This document shows positions 1 to 6,964 of a DNA stretch of 64,000 bases, in pieces. Positions within the stretch are counted from its first letter, which is position 1. Each line of letters starts with the position of its first letter. The position numbers were made by a program, and so were the translations under genes. A model generated the notes under the pieces. That model searched no databases. It was not told the DNA's origin and was given only the letters and a program-made list of their open reading frames with translations. The stretch comes from Longispora albida DSM 44784 (lineage in GTDB: Bacteria; Actinomycetota; Actinomycetes; Mycobacteriales; Micromonosporaceae), in contig NZ_KB903814.1 in NCBI RefSeq assembly GCF_000379825.1, forward strand, positions 791,536 through 855,535, in the 5' to 3' direction.

Positions 1-511
1 GCCCGATCTGGTACCCGGTCAGGCCGGTGGCCTCCGCCGCCGAGATCTCGGCCGCGTCCTCGCCCTGGAAGAACGCCCGGCACTGCCCGGCAGCCGTCAG
101 AGCCCGCTCGAACAGGGCGGGGGCCGGCTTGTACTCGGCGGTGCTCCGCGGCGTGAGGACGGGAGCCTCGAAGTAGTGCCACGGGAACGGCTCGGGCTCG
201 GCCCAGCTCGCCGCGATGAACTCGCGCACCCGGGCGGCCCGCTGGGCGTCGTCGGCACCCCAGCTCGGCGGGACGTTGGTGATCACGCCCATCGGCACGC
301 CGAGGACGCGCAGGAGGCGCAGGTGCTCACGGGCGCCGGGCATGTACCGGTACGCCGTGCGGTCGGAGGTGTCGACCAGGGTGCCGCCGAGGTCGAAGTA
401 GACGACCGAGCAGCGCACGCGCTCCGGGCTCGCGGCCGCAGGGCTCGCGGCGGGGACGAACAGGGCGGCGGCGACCGCTGCGGCGGCGGCGAGGCGGGTC
501 AGTGTCCGCAA
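1..511 (-). CDS. Secreted HAD-superfamily hydrolase, 3' end outside window
   Basis: The visible 170 codons start at a TTG (511) preceded by GGAG six bases upstream; no ATG or GTG fits better. Residues 1-28 form an Ala-rich signal peptide with a hydrophobic core. HAD motif I is seen as YFDLGGTLVDT with the nucleophile Asp at residue 40; the usual second Asp of DxD is Gly, which occurs in some HAD members but may reduce phosphatase activity. A later VITN stretch fits motif II, EYKPAPALF supplies the motif III Lys, and a QGED region fits motif IV. It probably acts outside the membrane as a phosphatase-like enzyme of unknown substrate. The C-terminus is cut by the window edge. Confidence 0.7.
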   Translation of the reverse strand, partial: MRTLTRLAAAAAVAAALFVPAASPAAASPERVRCSVVYFDLGGTLVDTSDRTAYRYMPGAREHLRLLRVLGVPMGVITNVPPSWGADDAQRAARVREFIAASWAEPEPFPWHYFEAPVLTPRSTAEYKPAPALFERALTAAGQCRAFFQGEDAAEISAAEATGLTGYQIG

Positions 512-772
512 TGGGTACTCCTTCGCTGGTACTCCCTTATGGATTTCAGATCGATGATCTTCTCATCCGGAGGCTCTCCCGCGCTGTCCCGGGGGTGAGG
601 GGTCGGCGCGGCGGGTTGGTGCGCCAGCCGCCCGGCCAGCGCGGGAGAGATCCCCGGGGCCGGCCACCGGGGGGAACCGGGAGCCGGCCAGCCGCGTGCG
701 AACGTATCGAGAGCCGCCACGGTCCGTCGAGGACATTCGGCCGCAGCCGAAACAGCATGCCGGAAAGCCTTC

Positions 773-814
773 CCGGAGGCACGGAACCGGAGGCACGGAT
801 CCGGAGGTACGGAA
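773..814. repeat. 14-bp tandem repeat, three copies
   Basis: Three head-to-tail units of CCGGAGGCACGGAA occupy 773-786, 787-800 and 801-814. The second copy ends in T and the third has T for C at unit position 8. The array ends 30 bases upstream of the -10 hexamer of the lipoprotein gene. Confidence 0.85.
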
Positions 815-843
815 TTCCGGCACCGCCCCGCACCCCGGCGAAA

Positions 844-849
844 TAGGCT
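844..849 (+). promoter_or_regulatory. -10 element TAGGCT for leaderless lipoprotein gene
   Basis: TAGGCT lies seven bases before the ATG at 857. That spacing places the transcription start at the start codon, and there is no ribosome binding site. Confidence 0.55.
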
Positions 850-856
850 GGCTGCC

Positions 857-1252
857 ATGCGGGGAATATCACTATTTGTGGCGGTAGCCGCCCTGGCGGC
901 CGGAACCATGACCGGCTGTTCCTCTGACGAGCTCAACTCCGGCCTGGTCAAGGTCGAGGAGGCGACGCTGCGCGTCCTGACCACCCGGGCGGCCACCGAG
1001 GAGCTGAAGAAGGCCGGGGTCCGGCTGGACGGCAAGCTCAGCTGCACCGTCACCCAGGCGCCCGACGACCGGAAGCTGTTCAACCTGAGCTGCGACGGCA
1101 CCACGTCCGAGGGCTCGAAGGCCGTCGTGTTCGGCCAGCTCAACACCGAGCAGAGCCGCGACGCCGACGGCCCGGCCCGCGGGCTGAACTTCGTCGGCGT
1201 GGTCGGCGACCGGGTGGTCTTCCAGAAGCAGAACTGCATGGGCGGATGCTGA
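857..1252 (+). CDS. Putative lipoprotein of unknown function
   Basis: The 131-residue product starts with a short signal peptide ending in a lipobox, TMTGC, with the acylated Cys at residue 21. The mature part has an acidic helix-like stretch (ELNSGLVKVEEATLRVL) and then a compact region with Cys pairs at SCTV, LSCDG and the C-terminal QNCMGGC end. I do not recognise the family; the size and Cys spacing recall small actinobacterial extracytoplasmic lipoproteins of the DUF4333-like type, but this is weak. It should be anchored to the outer face of the membrane. The gene is probably leaderless and is followed after 38 bases by the glutathione peroxidase gene on the same strand. Confidence 0.75.
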   Translation: MRGISLFVAVAALAAGTMTGCSSDELNSGLVKVEEATLRVLTTRAATEELKKAGVRLDGKLSCTVTQAPDDRKLFNLSCDGTTSEGSKAVVFGQLNTEQSRDADGPARGLNFVGVVGDRVVFQKQNCMGGC

Positions 1253-1278
1253 CCACCGGCTTCCCGCCCGCGGGCTGC

Positions 1279-1284
1279 TAGTTT
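1279..1284 (+). promoter_or_regulatory. -10 element TAGTTT for leaderless glutathione peroxidase gene
   Basis: The hexamer is six bases before the ATG at 1291, and no ribosome binding site is present. Confidence 0.55.
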
Positions 1285-1290
1285 TGCCGC

Positions 1291-1767
1291 ATGTCTGTCT
1301 TTGATGTGGAGATCGCCACCCTCGATGGCCAGCCGGGGGCGCTCAGCGCGCACCGGGGCAAGGCCGTGCTGATCGTCAACGTCGCCTCGCAGTGCGGCCT
1401 GACCCCGCAGTACACCGGGCTCCAGGCGCTCGCCGAGCAGTACGCGGGGCAGGGCCTGGTCGTGCTCGGCGTGCCGTGCAACCAGTTCGGGGCGCAGGAG
1501 CCGGGTTCGCCGGCGGAGATCGCCGAGTTCTGTGACGTGAACTACGGGGTCACCTTCCCGCTGACCGAGAAGGTCGAGGTCAACGGTGACAGCCGTCACC
1601 CGCTCTACGAGCGCCTCGCCCCGGTCGCCGACGGCGAGGGCCACACCGGCGACATCCGGTGGAACTTCGAGAAGTTCCTGATCGGCAAGGACGGCTCGGT
1701 CGCCGCCCGCTTCTCGCCGCGCGTCGAGCCCGCCGACCTGGGCACCGAGATCGAGAAGGTTCTCTAG
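1291..1767 (+). CDS. Glutathione peroxidase family thiol peroxidase
   Basis: The 158-residue protein has the family signature NVASQCGLT, with the peroxidatic Cys35 where animal enzymes have selenocysteine. It also has GVPCNQFGAQEPG and the WNFEKFLI block that supplies the conserved Trp and Asn. Length matches single-domain bacterial members. It probably reduces hydroperoxides in the cytoplasm using thioredoxin or another thiol, since actinomycetes generally lack glutathione (family knowledge). TAGTTT at 1279-1284 sits six bases before the ATG, so the mRNA is probably leaderless. A strong palindromic terminator follows. Confidence 0.93.
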   Translation: MSVFDVEIATLDGQPGALSAHRGKAVLIVNVASQCGLTPQYTGLQALAEQYAGQGLVVLGVPCNQFGAQEPGSPAEIAEFCDVNYGVTFPLTEKVEVNGDSRHPLYERLAPVADGEGHTGDIRWNFEKFLIGKDGSVAARFSPRVEPADLGTEIEKVL

Positions 1768-1777
1768 CACGTACGCG

Positions 1778-1815
1778 GAAGGAGGGCTCCCCGCAGCTGC
1801 GGGGAGCCCTCCTTC
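1778..1815. terminator. Bidirectional terminator, 38-nt perfect palindrome
   Basis: A perfect 19-bp inverted repeat, GAAGGAGGGCTCCCCGCAG and its complement, with no separate loop bases lies between the convergent peroxidase and lipoprotein genes. It ends near both stop codons and can serve both strands. Confidence 0.85.
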
Positions 1816-1824
1816 TTCGTGCGC

Positions 1825-2361
1825 TCAGTAGGACTTCTTCGCCCCGGTAGTGCTCGCCTTGGAGCCGTCAGGGGAGATCGCGAACCACACGCCGCCCTTG
1901 CCGTGCCCGGCGGTCTGGCCGAGAGCCTTGTCGTCCTTGTAGTAGTAGAGCGGCCAGCCCTTGAGGGTGAGCTGCTTGCCCTCCGGCCGGTCGATCGCCG
2001 ACACCAGGGTCTTGTCCACCCCGTCCAGCTCGAACGCGCCGCCCGGCCCGGCCAGCACCGGCTGCCACGTCTCCGCGCAGGCGTCGAAGCACGTGGTCTT
2101 CGCCGGGTTGTTCGTGTCCTTGTCGAAGCGGTAGATGGTCCGGCCCTTCGCGTTGGTCACGAAGCTGCTGAACCCGTCAACCGTGGCCACCTTCAGCGTC
2201 TGCGGCGACCCGGCAGCCGGACTGGAGGCAGCACCCGGGCTGGAGCTCTGCGCGGCCGGCTGCTCCGCCGCGGGCTTCTTGTCCGCCGCCGTGCCGCAGG
2301 CCGTCATGCCGAACAGGCCGACGAGGGTCAGGGTGCCGAGGGCGATACCGAACTTCTTCAT
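1825..2361 (-). CDS. Secreted-repeat lipoprotein (COG4315-like)
   Basis: From the ATG at 2361, with GGAGG seven bases upstream, the product has 178 residues. A GTG twelve bases further up lies in frame but overlaps the ribosome site. A signal peptide ends in the lipobox GMTAC, followed by a Pro/Ala/Ser-rich linker. Two copies of the secreted-repeat motif follow: one around GRTIYRFDKDTNNPAKTTC and one around LTLKGWPLYYYKDD, plus the CAETWQPV link. This is the repeat family of unknown function found in many bacterial lipoproteins. Its promoter matches that of the sigma factor operon nearby, so it is probably controlled by that sigma factor. Confidence 0.85.
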   Translation of the reverse strand: MKKFGIALGTLTLVGLFGMTACGTAADKKPAAEQPAAQSSSPGAASSPAAGSPQTLKVATVDGFSSFVTNAKGRTIYRFDKDTNNPAKTTCFDACAETWQPVLAGPGGAFELDGVDKTLVSAIDRPEGKQLTLKGWPLYYYKDDKALGQTAGHGKGGVWFAISPDGSKASTTGAKKSY

Positions 2362-2414
2362 CAGATCCTCCACTGTGGTCTGTCGCTGCGTTCTCGTTCG
2401 TGGTCTCTGCCCAT

Positions 2415-2443
2415 CACTACGGATCCGCCCCCTGACTGGTTCA
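2415..2443 (-). promoter_or_regulatory. SigL-type ECF promoter of the lipoprotein gene
   Basis: On the minus strand TGAACC (2443-2438), a 16-base spacer and CGTAGTG (2421-2415) match the TGAACC/CGT promoter class known for mycobacterial SigL. The predicted start is about 50 bases before the ATG at 2361. The same two elements with the same spacing lie before the sigma factor gene. Confidence 0.75.
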
Positions 2444-2543
2444 CCTCAATTCCAGAAATTTCATTTTTTCTTGTACCTGCTGCGCGCAGCCGGACACGGC
2501 CGCGGCGGTAAGTCCCCGCTCGCGGCCGCACCCCTTCGAACGA

Positions 2544-3233
2544 CTAGAACCGCACGGACGCCAGCACGGTCCCCTGGGTGTTGACCACCTTCACAGCGGT
2601 CACGTCCTCCGGAGCCACGGACGCCGAACCGTCCAGGTTGGACCCCTCGGCTGCCCCCCTGGCTGACACCACCCAGCCGCCAGCCGTCTCTTCCTTGCCG
2701 CCCTTGCCGACCACGACGATCCGGCAGTCCTCCCCTTGCGCGATGCCGGCCGTGGAGACGTTGACGCGTACCCAGCCCGGAGCGGGAGTCAGCGCCACAG
2801 TCAGCCGGACTCCCGTCGCATTGTCCACTGTGGTGCCGAGTATCCGGTTCGGGGGCGGGGTCAGGGCGGGGGTGACCGTGGCGGGCGGCTGGGCCTTCGG
2901 GCCGGTCCCGGGTTCCGGAGCTGTCAGCCGGCCGGCCAGTACTCCCCCAGCCGCGACCCCGGCGAGCACGACGACGGCGGCGGCGAGCGCGAACATCCGG
3001 CGGCGGGTACCGTGCGCGCGGACCTGGCGGGAGGCGCGTTCCAGTACGTGGTCTGCGCCGGGCGGGCCGTGCAGCAGCGCTTCCGGCGGCAGGTCCCCCA
3101 GCACGTCGCGCACCTCCTCCAGTTCCCTGAGCTCGCTGCGGCAGCCGGCGCACCCGGCCAGGTGCTCTTCGACCTCGCGGCGTTCGGCGTCGGCGAGCCC
3201 GCCCAGCACGTACGCACCCAGCAGCGGCGTCAT
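2544..3233 (-). CDS. Zinc-binding anti-sigma factor, RslA-like
   Basis: The 229-residue protein begins at an ATG that overlaps the sigma factor stop codon (ATGA), so the two are translationally coupled. The N-terminal cytoplasmic domain has the zinc-associated anti-sigma motif H-x3-C-x2-C (HLAGCAGC). It is followed by a basic stretch, one membrane segment at about residues 83-102, a Pro-rich linker and an extracytoplasmic domain ending GTVLASVRF. The layout matches RslA and similar membrane anti-sigma factors, which hold an ECF sigma factor at the membrane and release it on an envelope or redox signal. I infer that it controls the upstream sigma factor. Confidence 0.88.
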   Translation of the reverse strand: MTPLLGAYVLGGLADAERREVEEHLAGCAGCRSELRELEEVRDVLGDLPPEALLHGPPGADHVLERASRQVRAHGTRRRMFALAAAVVVLAGVAAGGVLAGRLTAPEPGTGPKAQPPATVTPALTPPPNRILGTTVDNATGVRLTVALTPAPGWVRVNVSTAGIAQGEDCRIVVVGKGGKEETAGGWVVSARGAAEGSNLDGSASVAPEDVTAVKVVNTQGTVLASVRF

Positions 3234-3763
3234 CCCGTCACCCCTTTCAGCGAGACCCTGTTCCCGCCCAGCCAGTCCCGCAACGTTCTCAGCGCGTAGT
3301 GCGAACGGGACTTGACCGTCCCGGACGGTATGCCCAGCGCCTCGGCAGCCTCGGTGACCGTCCGGCCCCGGAAGTACAGCTCGACCAGCACGTCCCGGTG
3401 CTCGGGCGGCAGGGTCTCCAGCGCCTCGATCGCGACCATCGAGTCCACGACCCGCTGGGCGTGGTCCCGCTCGACCGGCACCGTACCCGCCGACTCCGCC
3501 ACCTCCGCCGGACGGGCCGCAGCGGCCCGGTGCCGGTCGGTGACCACGTTCCGGGCCACGGTGAACATCCAGGCCCGCACGGAGCCCTCGGTGTCCGAGA
3601 GCGAGCGGGCGTGCTTCCAAGCCCGGATCAGCGTCTCCTGGAGGACGTCCTCTGCCGCCGCGCGGTCCCCGCCGAGCAGGCGGGTGGCGTACGCGAGAAT
3701 CGCCAGGCCGTGTTCCTCGTACAGTGCCCGGATCAGTGCCTCATCCCGTTTGCGGGGCCACAT
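3230..3763 (-). CDS. sigL: ECF sigma factor, SigL-like
   Basis: The 177-residue product has region 2 (AEDVLQETLIRAWKHAR, RAWMFTVARNVVTD) and region 4 with a helix-turn-helix (AAEALGIPSGTVKSRSHYAL). Length and sequence recall mycobacterial SigL, also about 177 residues and paired with the zinc anti-sigma factor RslA. A weak AGAGG precedes the ATG. A TGAACC-N16-CGTAGTG promoter upstream suggests autoregulation, and the identical promoter of the nearby lipoprotein gene marks a likely target. The symbol is by resemblance; a different ECF group is possible. Confidence 0.85.
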   Translation of the reverse strand: MWPRKRDEALIRALYEEHGLAILAYATRLLGGDRAAAEDVLQETLIRAWKHARSLSDTEGSVRAWMFTVARNVVTDRHRAAAARPAEVAESAGTVPVERDHAQRVVDSMVAIEALETLPPEHRDVLVELYFRGRTVTEAAEALGIPSGTVKSRSHYALRTLRDWLGGNRVSLKGVTG

Positions 3764-3792
3764 CCGCCAGTCCTCTCGACGCGCTCACCCAG

Positions 3793-3821
3793 CACTACGG
3801 ACCGGAAGGCGAAACGGTTCA
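3793..3821 (-). promoter_or_regulatory. SigL-type autoregulatory promoter of the sigma/anti-sigma operon
   Basis: TGAACC (3821-3816), a 16-base spacer and CGTAGTG (3799-3793) are read on the minus strand, about 25-30 bases before the sigma start codon. It is identical in core bases and spacing to the promoter at 2415-2443. Confidence 0.75.
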
Positions 3822-3834
3822 CCGCCGGCGGGAC

Positions 3835-4692
3835 TCAGCACGCGCGGCCGGAGTTGATGCAGGCCACGGCCTGGGCCATGAGCTCGTCGGGCATCACGTT
3901 GACATGGTCACCGTGGTCGGTGCGGGCCTTGCCGCGCTGCTCGGGGAACGTGTCGATCGAGAACGGCTCCCCGCCGGGCAGCTCGTACGCGACGGCGAGC
4001 CGGAGCCGGGCCACCGGGAACATCCCCGCCGGGCAGGCACCGTCCGGAGCCGGGAACGCGAGGTGGGAGCGGTGATCCGCGCTGTCGGTACGGCGGCCGT
4101 CCCAGCAGCTCGGGAAGTCGAAGACCCGGACGATCCGGCCGGACGCGCACGCCGGGTACTCCGTGGTCCGCCGGTCGGTCAGCCCAGCGCAGGTCCACGT
4201 GGGACGGACGTGCGCCCCGCCGCGCGCGTCGCCGGTACTGGCCCGGAGGAAGCGGGGCAGCGGGAGTACCTTGCCCGCCGGGCTGCCGTGCAGGCTCAGC
4301 TCGACCGACACCGGCTGCTGGATCGGGCCTGCGTGCGGCTCACCGATCCGGAGCACCGGCCAGTAGTACGTGGACAGGTCGCCGTTCTTGCAGGTCGTGG
4401 GGGCCGAGGCGAGCGTGTCGTTGGTGGAGTACGCATCGGTCGTGAGGTTGCCGACGTAGTCGTGCACGTGGTGGGCAGCCCCGCGCTGGCCGGGCGAGGC
4501 GATCACGTTGTCCGAGTTGCGGTGGCGTTCGAGATTGCGGCCGCAGTCCCAGCGGAACGATCCGGTCGAGGCTCCCGGCTGGGCCACGGGCACCGGCTGC
4601 GGCGGCAGCACCGACACGTCGGCCAGGCCTGGCTCTGGTGCCAAGCAGCCGCCTGGCATAAGGAGAGCCACGAAGAACCAGGTCCGGCGCAT
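3835..4692 (-). CDS. DUF1996 domain lipoprotein
   Basis: The 285-residue protein has a signal peptide and lipobox (MPGGC, Cys16). The DUF1996 signature blocks follow in order: HVHDYVGN, STYYWPVL and FDFPSCWDGRRTDSADHRSH. The DUF1996 family is common in actinomycete and fungal secreted proteins and has no established activity; the conserved His, Asp and Trp residues suggest an enzyme or sugar-binding fold, which is inference. It should be tethered to the outer membrane face. Its 3' end lies just upstream of the sigma factor promoter. Confidence 0.85.
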   Translation of the reverse strand: MRRTWFFVALLMPGGCLAPEPGLADVSVLPPQPVPVAQPGASTGSFRWDCGRNLERHRNSDNVIASPGQRGAAHHVHDYVGNLTTDAYSTNDTLASAPTTCKNGDLSTYYWPVLRIGEPHAGPIQQPVSVELSLHGSPAGKVLPLPRFLRASTGDARGGAHVRPTWTCAGLTDRRTTEYPACASGRIVRVFDFPSCWDGRRTDSADHRSHLAFPAPDGACPAGMFPVARLRLAVAYELPGGEPFSIDTFPEQRGKARTDHGDHVNVMPDELMAQAVACINSGRAC

Positions 4693-4731
4693 GCGCTGAG
4701 ACTACCGGCAGGCGTGCACCGTCCGGATAGG

Positions 4732-5367
4732 TCAGAGCCCGGCGATCAGCTCCGGCAGCTTCCGCATGTCGTCGAAGAGCACCGTTCCCGGGCCGGCCAG
4801 CCACTCGCCCGGCGTCACCCCTCCGGTGTACCCGAAGGACCGCATCCCGGCCGCACGGGCCGCCTGCACCCCGTACTGGCTGTCCTCGACCACGACGCAC
4901 CGGGCCGGGTCGGCGCCGAGCTGGCTGGCCGCGTACAGGAAGAGGTCCGGGGCCGGCTTGCCGTGCTCGACGTCGGCGGCGCTGTAGATCCGGCCGTCGA
5001 AGCGGGACAGCAGGCCGGTCCGGGTGAGGTTGGTCCGGATCTTGTTGTGGCTGCCGCTGGACGCGACGCACGTCGGCAGCGTGATCCGCGCCAGGGCCTC
5101 GGTGATCCCCTCGACCGGCTCGACGGCGGCCAGCCCGCCTTCGTGCAGCTCACGGAACCGGGCCGCCCACGCTGCCCCGCGCTCGGGCCCGAGCTGCTCG
5201 TAGACCTGCGCGTCGATGGCCTCGTGCGAACGGCCGACGAACCGCTCCACGATCTCGGTGTCCGTCAGCGGCCAGCCGTACTCGGCCAGGCTCACCGCGT
5301 TGGCCCGCAGCGCGATCGGCTCGCTGTCGACCAGGATGCCGTCACAGTCGAAAATCACAAGATCCAC
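4732..5367 (-). CDS. HAD-superfamily phosphatase, beta-phosphoglucomutase-like
   Basis: The 211-residue cytoplasmic protein carries all four HAD motifs: DCDGILVDSEP with Asp nucleophile near residue 8, the Ser of CVASSGSHNK, the Lys of GKPAPD, and VVEDSQYGV. The cap helices between motifs I and II and the overall size fit subfamily I phosphatases acting on small phosphorylated sugars or similar metabolites; the substrate cannot be read from sequence. The GTG at 5367 is the only start that keeps the motif-I strand, and no clear ribosome site precedes it. The gene ends 39 bases before the DUF1996 gene. Confidence 0.85.
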   Translation of the reverse strand: MDLVIFDCDGILVDSEPIALRANAVSLAEYGWPLTDTEIVERFVGRSHEAIDAQVYEQLGPERGAAWAARFRELHEGGLAAVEPVEGITEALARITLPTCVASSGSHNKIRTNLTRTGLLSRFDGRIYSAADVEHGKPAPDLFLYAASQLGADPARCVVVEDSQYGVQAARAAGMRSFGYTGGVTPGEWLAGPGTVLFDDMRKLPELIAGL

Positions 5368-5402
5368 AGGGCAACGGTAACCGAGCCCCTTCCCGTGACC
5401 TG

Positions 5403-6341
5403 TTACCGGTACCCGTTGCGGGTGTATGCCAGCCCGAACGTCCCCTCCCCGTTGAAGTAGGCCGTGACCAGCTTCGCCGGGTCGGTCGCGAGCAGCCCGC
5501 GCTGGAGGTCGCTGCCGTCGTTGCCGTCGTCCCAGCCCCACGGCGCGTTCGCGGCGTTGTCGGAGCCGTTGTCCCCACGGAACGTGCCCCAGGACGCGAA
5601 GGTCTGCGCGTCGTAGCGCCGCGCCCACAGGCCGCCAGCGTCGAACACGCCCACCAGCCGGTACCCGACGGAGCGGTCGTTGCCTCCGGACGGGATCTCC
5701 GCCGTGCCGCTCGGGTAGTAGACGACGCCGTCGCCGCCCGGGAACTCCTTGCCGTCCCAGGCCTTCACGCCGTGGCCCTTGGCCTCCTGCCGCGTCGTCG
5801 GGCGCGCGTACCCGTTCGCGGTCTGCATGATCACGGATCCGTCGACGCTTTCCCGGCCGCTCACGAACGCGCTGCCTGGCGGTACGAAGGAATAGAAGTC
5901 GCTGTGCGCGACGGTGACCATAGCCTCGAACCTGCCGTACGTGCTGCCGTCCCGGCGGATCGTCAGGAGCACGCCCTCCATGTCGTTCTCGTGCTCGCCG
6001 CAGAAGATGCTGTCGCACCAGTCGCGCGGGTGATAGAACCCGTACACGATGAACCAGTGGGTGCTGGTCTCGACCACCGAATAGCTCACCGTGCCGAGCA
6101 GCGGGTAGCTCGGCTCGTGCTCCCAGTTGTTCAGGGTGTCCCACTCGCCGTCGTAGTCCACGGCGGACAGGTAGTCGGCGTCGTAGTCGGTCGAGTCGGT
6201 GTCCTGGTAGTGCACCGGCGCCCAGCGCTGGGCCAGGGCAAGGTCACTGACCTGCGCCCGAGCGGGGGCGGGTGCGGCCAGCGTGACGAGGGAGATGGTG
6301 AGGGCCGCCGCGGCCAGGGTGGCGGCGAGTAACCGTCGCAT
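5403..6341 (-). CDS. Secreted protein of unknown function, NPP1/Vps62-like
   Basis: The 312-residue product has a clear signal peptide (residues 1-29, ending PARAQ). The mature region is rich in Trp, Tyr and Asp, with a WFIVYGFYHPRDW strand and a GEHENDMEGVLLTI motif. That arrangement, a Tyr-rich strand followed by H-x-ND-x-E, resembles the Vps62/NPP1-type beta-sandwich in which a GHRHDWE-like motif binds metal, but the residues differ and the assignment is tentative. Two Cys in DWCDSIFCG could form a disulfide. The ATG is preceded by GGAGG-type sequence, and no partner gene is evident. Confidence 0.65.
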   Translation of the reverse strand: MRRLLAATLAAAALTISLVTLAAPAPARAQVSDLALAQRWAPVHYQDTDSTDYDADYLSAVDYDGEWDTLNNWEHEPSYPLLGTVSYSVVETSTHWFIVYGFYHPRDWCDSIFCGEHENDMEGVLLTIRRDGSTYGRFEAMVTVAHSDFYSFVPPGSAFVSGRESVDGSVIMQTANGYARPTTRQEAKGHGVKAWDGKEFPGGDGVVYYPSGTAEIPSGGNDRSVGYRLVGVFDAGGLWARRYDAQTFASWGTFRGDNGSDNAANAPWGWDDGNDGSDLQRGLLATDPAKLVTAYFNGEGTFGLAYTRNGYR

Positions 6342-6413
6342 GTGGAGCCTCCGGGGGTGAGGGTGTCAGCACCCTATCGATCCCCGCCGACATTTCCGCG
6401 AACTCCACATGAC

Positions 6414-6450
6414 ACGCCGATGGCCCGGAGATCATCCGGGCCATCGGCGT
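6414..6450. terminator. Rho-independent-type hairpin
   Basis: A 15-bp perfect stem ACGCCGATGGCCCGG (6414-6428) pairs with 6436-6450 around a 7-base loop. It lies just beyond the stop of the minus-strand membrane protein gene, upstream of the next gene. Confidence 0.8.
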
Positions 6451-6459
6451 CGGTTCACC

Positions 6460-6942
6460 TCAGTAGGGCTGGCCGCAGACCCGCCACGTCCCGTCCTCGT
6501 CCACCAGCCGGAAGAAGTGCTCGCCGCTGGCCCCGCCCGCGTAGTCGAGCCGGGCACGCACGGTCGCGGACTTGTCGCCGTTGTAGTTCGACACGCTCAC
6601 GTTGCGGATGTCGTGGCCGGTCACCTTGCCCCGGGCCTTCGCGATCGAGCTGACCTGCTCCACCGTGTACCGGGTCCGGGCGCTGGAGCACAGCTGCCCG
6701 TGCGCCTCCTCGTACTTCTCGCCCTCCAGCGCGACGATGAACTTCTCGGCCGCGTCGCTCGCCGGCTGCGTGGCGCCCTTGATGGTCCGGTAGAACAGGA
6801 ACCCGCCTCCGACCCCGCCGAGGCAGCACACCGCCAGGACGACGCCGACGACGATCAGCACGATCTTCGTCGTGTTCCGCTTCGGCTTCGCCTCCCCGGG
6901 CGGCACCCACCCCGGCCCCGGCACGCCGTCCATCTTCGCCAT
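6460..6942 (-). CDS. Membrane-anchored protein with small NTF2-like extracytoplasmic domain
   Basis: The 160-residue protein has a short Pro/Lys-rich cytoplasmic head, one membrane segment (about residues 25-47, IVLIVVGVVLAVCCLGGVGGG) and an external domain. The external part, with ASDAAEKFIVALEGEKYEEAH, Cys in QLCSSAR and Cys near the end (WRVCGQPY), has the layout of DUF4878/Rv0361-like domains, small NTF2-fold proteins; this is a resemblance, not a firm call. The ATG at 6942 is chosen; ATG 6933 is an alternative. It is divergent from the dehydratase gene, leaving 22 bases that must contain both promoters. Confidence 0.7.
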   Translation of the reverse strand: MAKMDGVPGPGWVPPGEAKPKRNTTKIVLIVVGVVLAVCCLGGVGGGFLFYRTIKGATQPASDAAEKFIVALEGEKYEEAHGQLCSSARTRYTVEQVSSIAKARGKVTGHDIRNVSVSNYNGDKSATVRARLDYAGGASGEHFFRLVDEDGTWRVCGQPY

Positions 6943-6952
6943 GAACGGACTG

Positions 6953-6958
6953 TAACCT
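6953..6958 (+). promoter_or_regulatory. -10 element TAACCT for leaderless dehydratase gene
   Basis: The hexamer sits six bases before the ATG at 6965, inside the 22-base divergent gap. Confidence 0.55.
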
Positions 6959-6964
6959 CGGACC

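Larger units (their letters stand above)
512..856. other. Intergenic region without a supported gene
   Basis: These 345 bases separate two divergent genes. Open frames here on both strands have no ribosome binding site and no recognisable product. The region holds the TTG-start ribosome site of the HAD gene, a three-copy 14-bp tandem repeat near its right end, and the -10 element of the lipoprotein gene at 844-849. Confidence 0.6.

Noticed and set aside
499-1770. A 423-residue minus-strand frame covering the lipoprotein and peroxidase genes
   Set aside because: Both plus-strand genes have recognisable products, promoters and stops; the opposing frame has no family signature.
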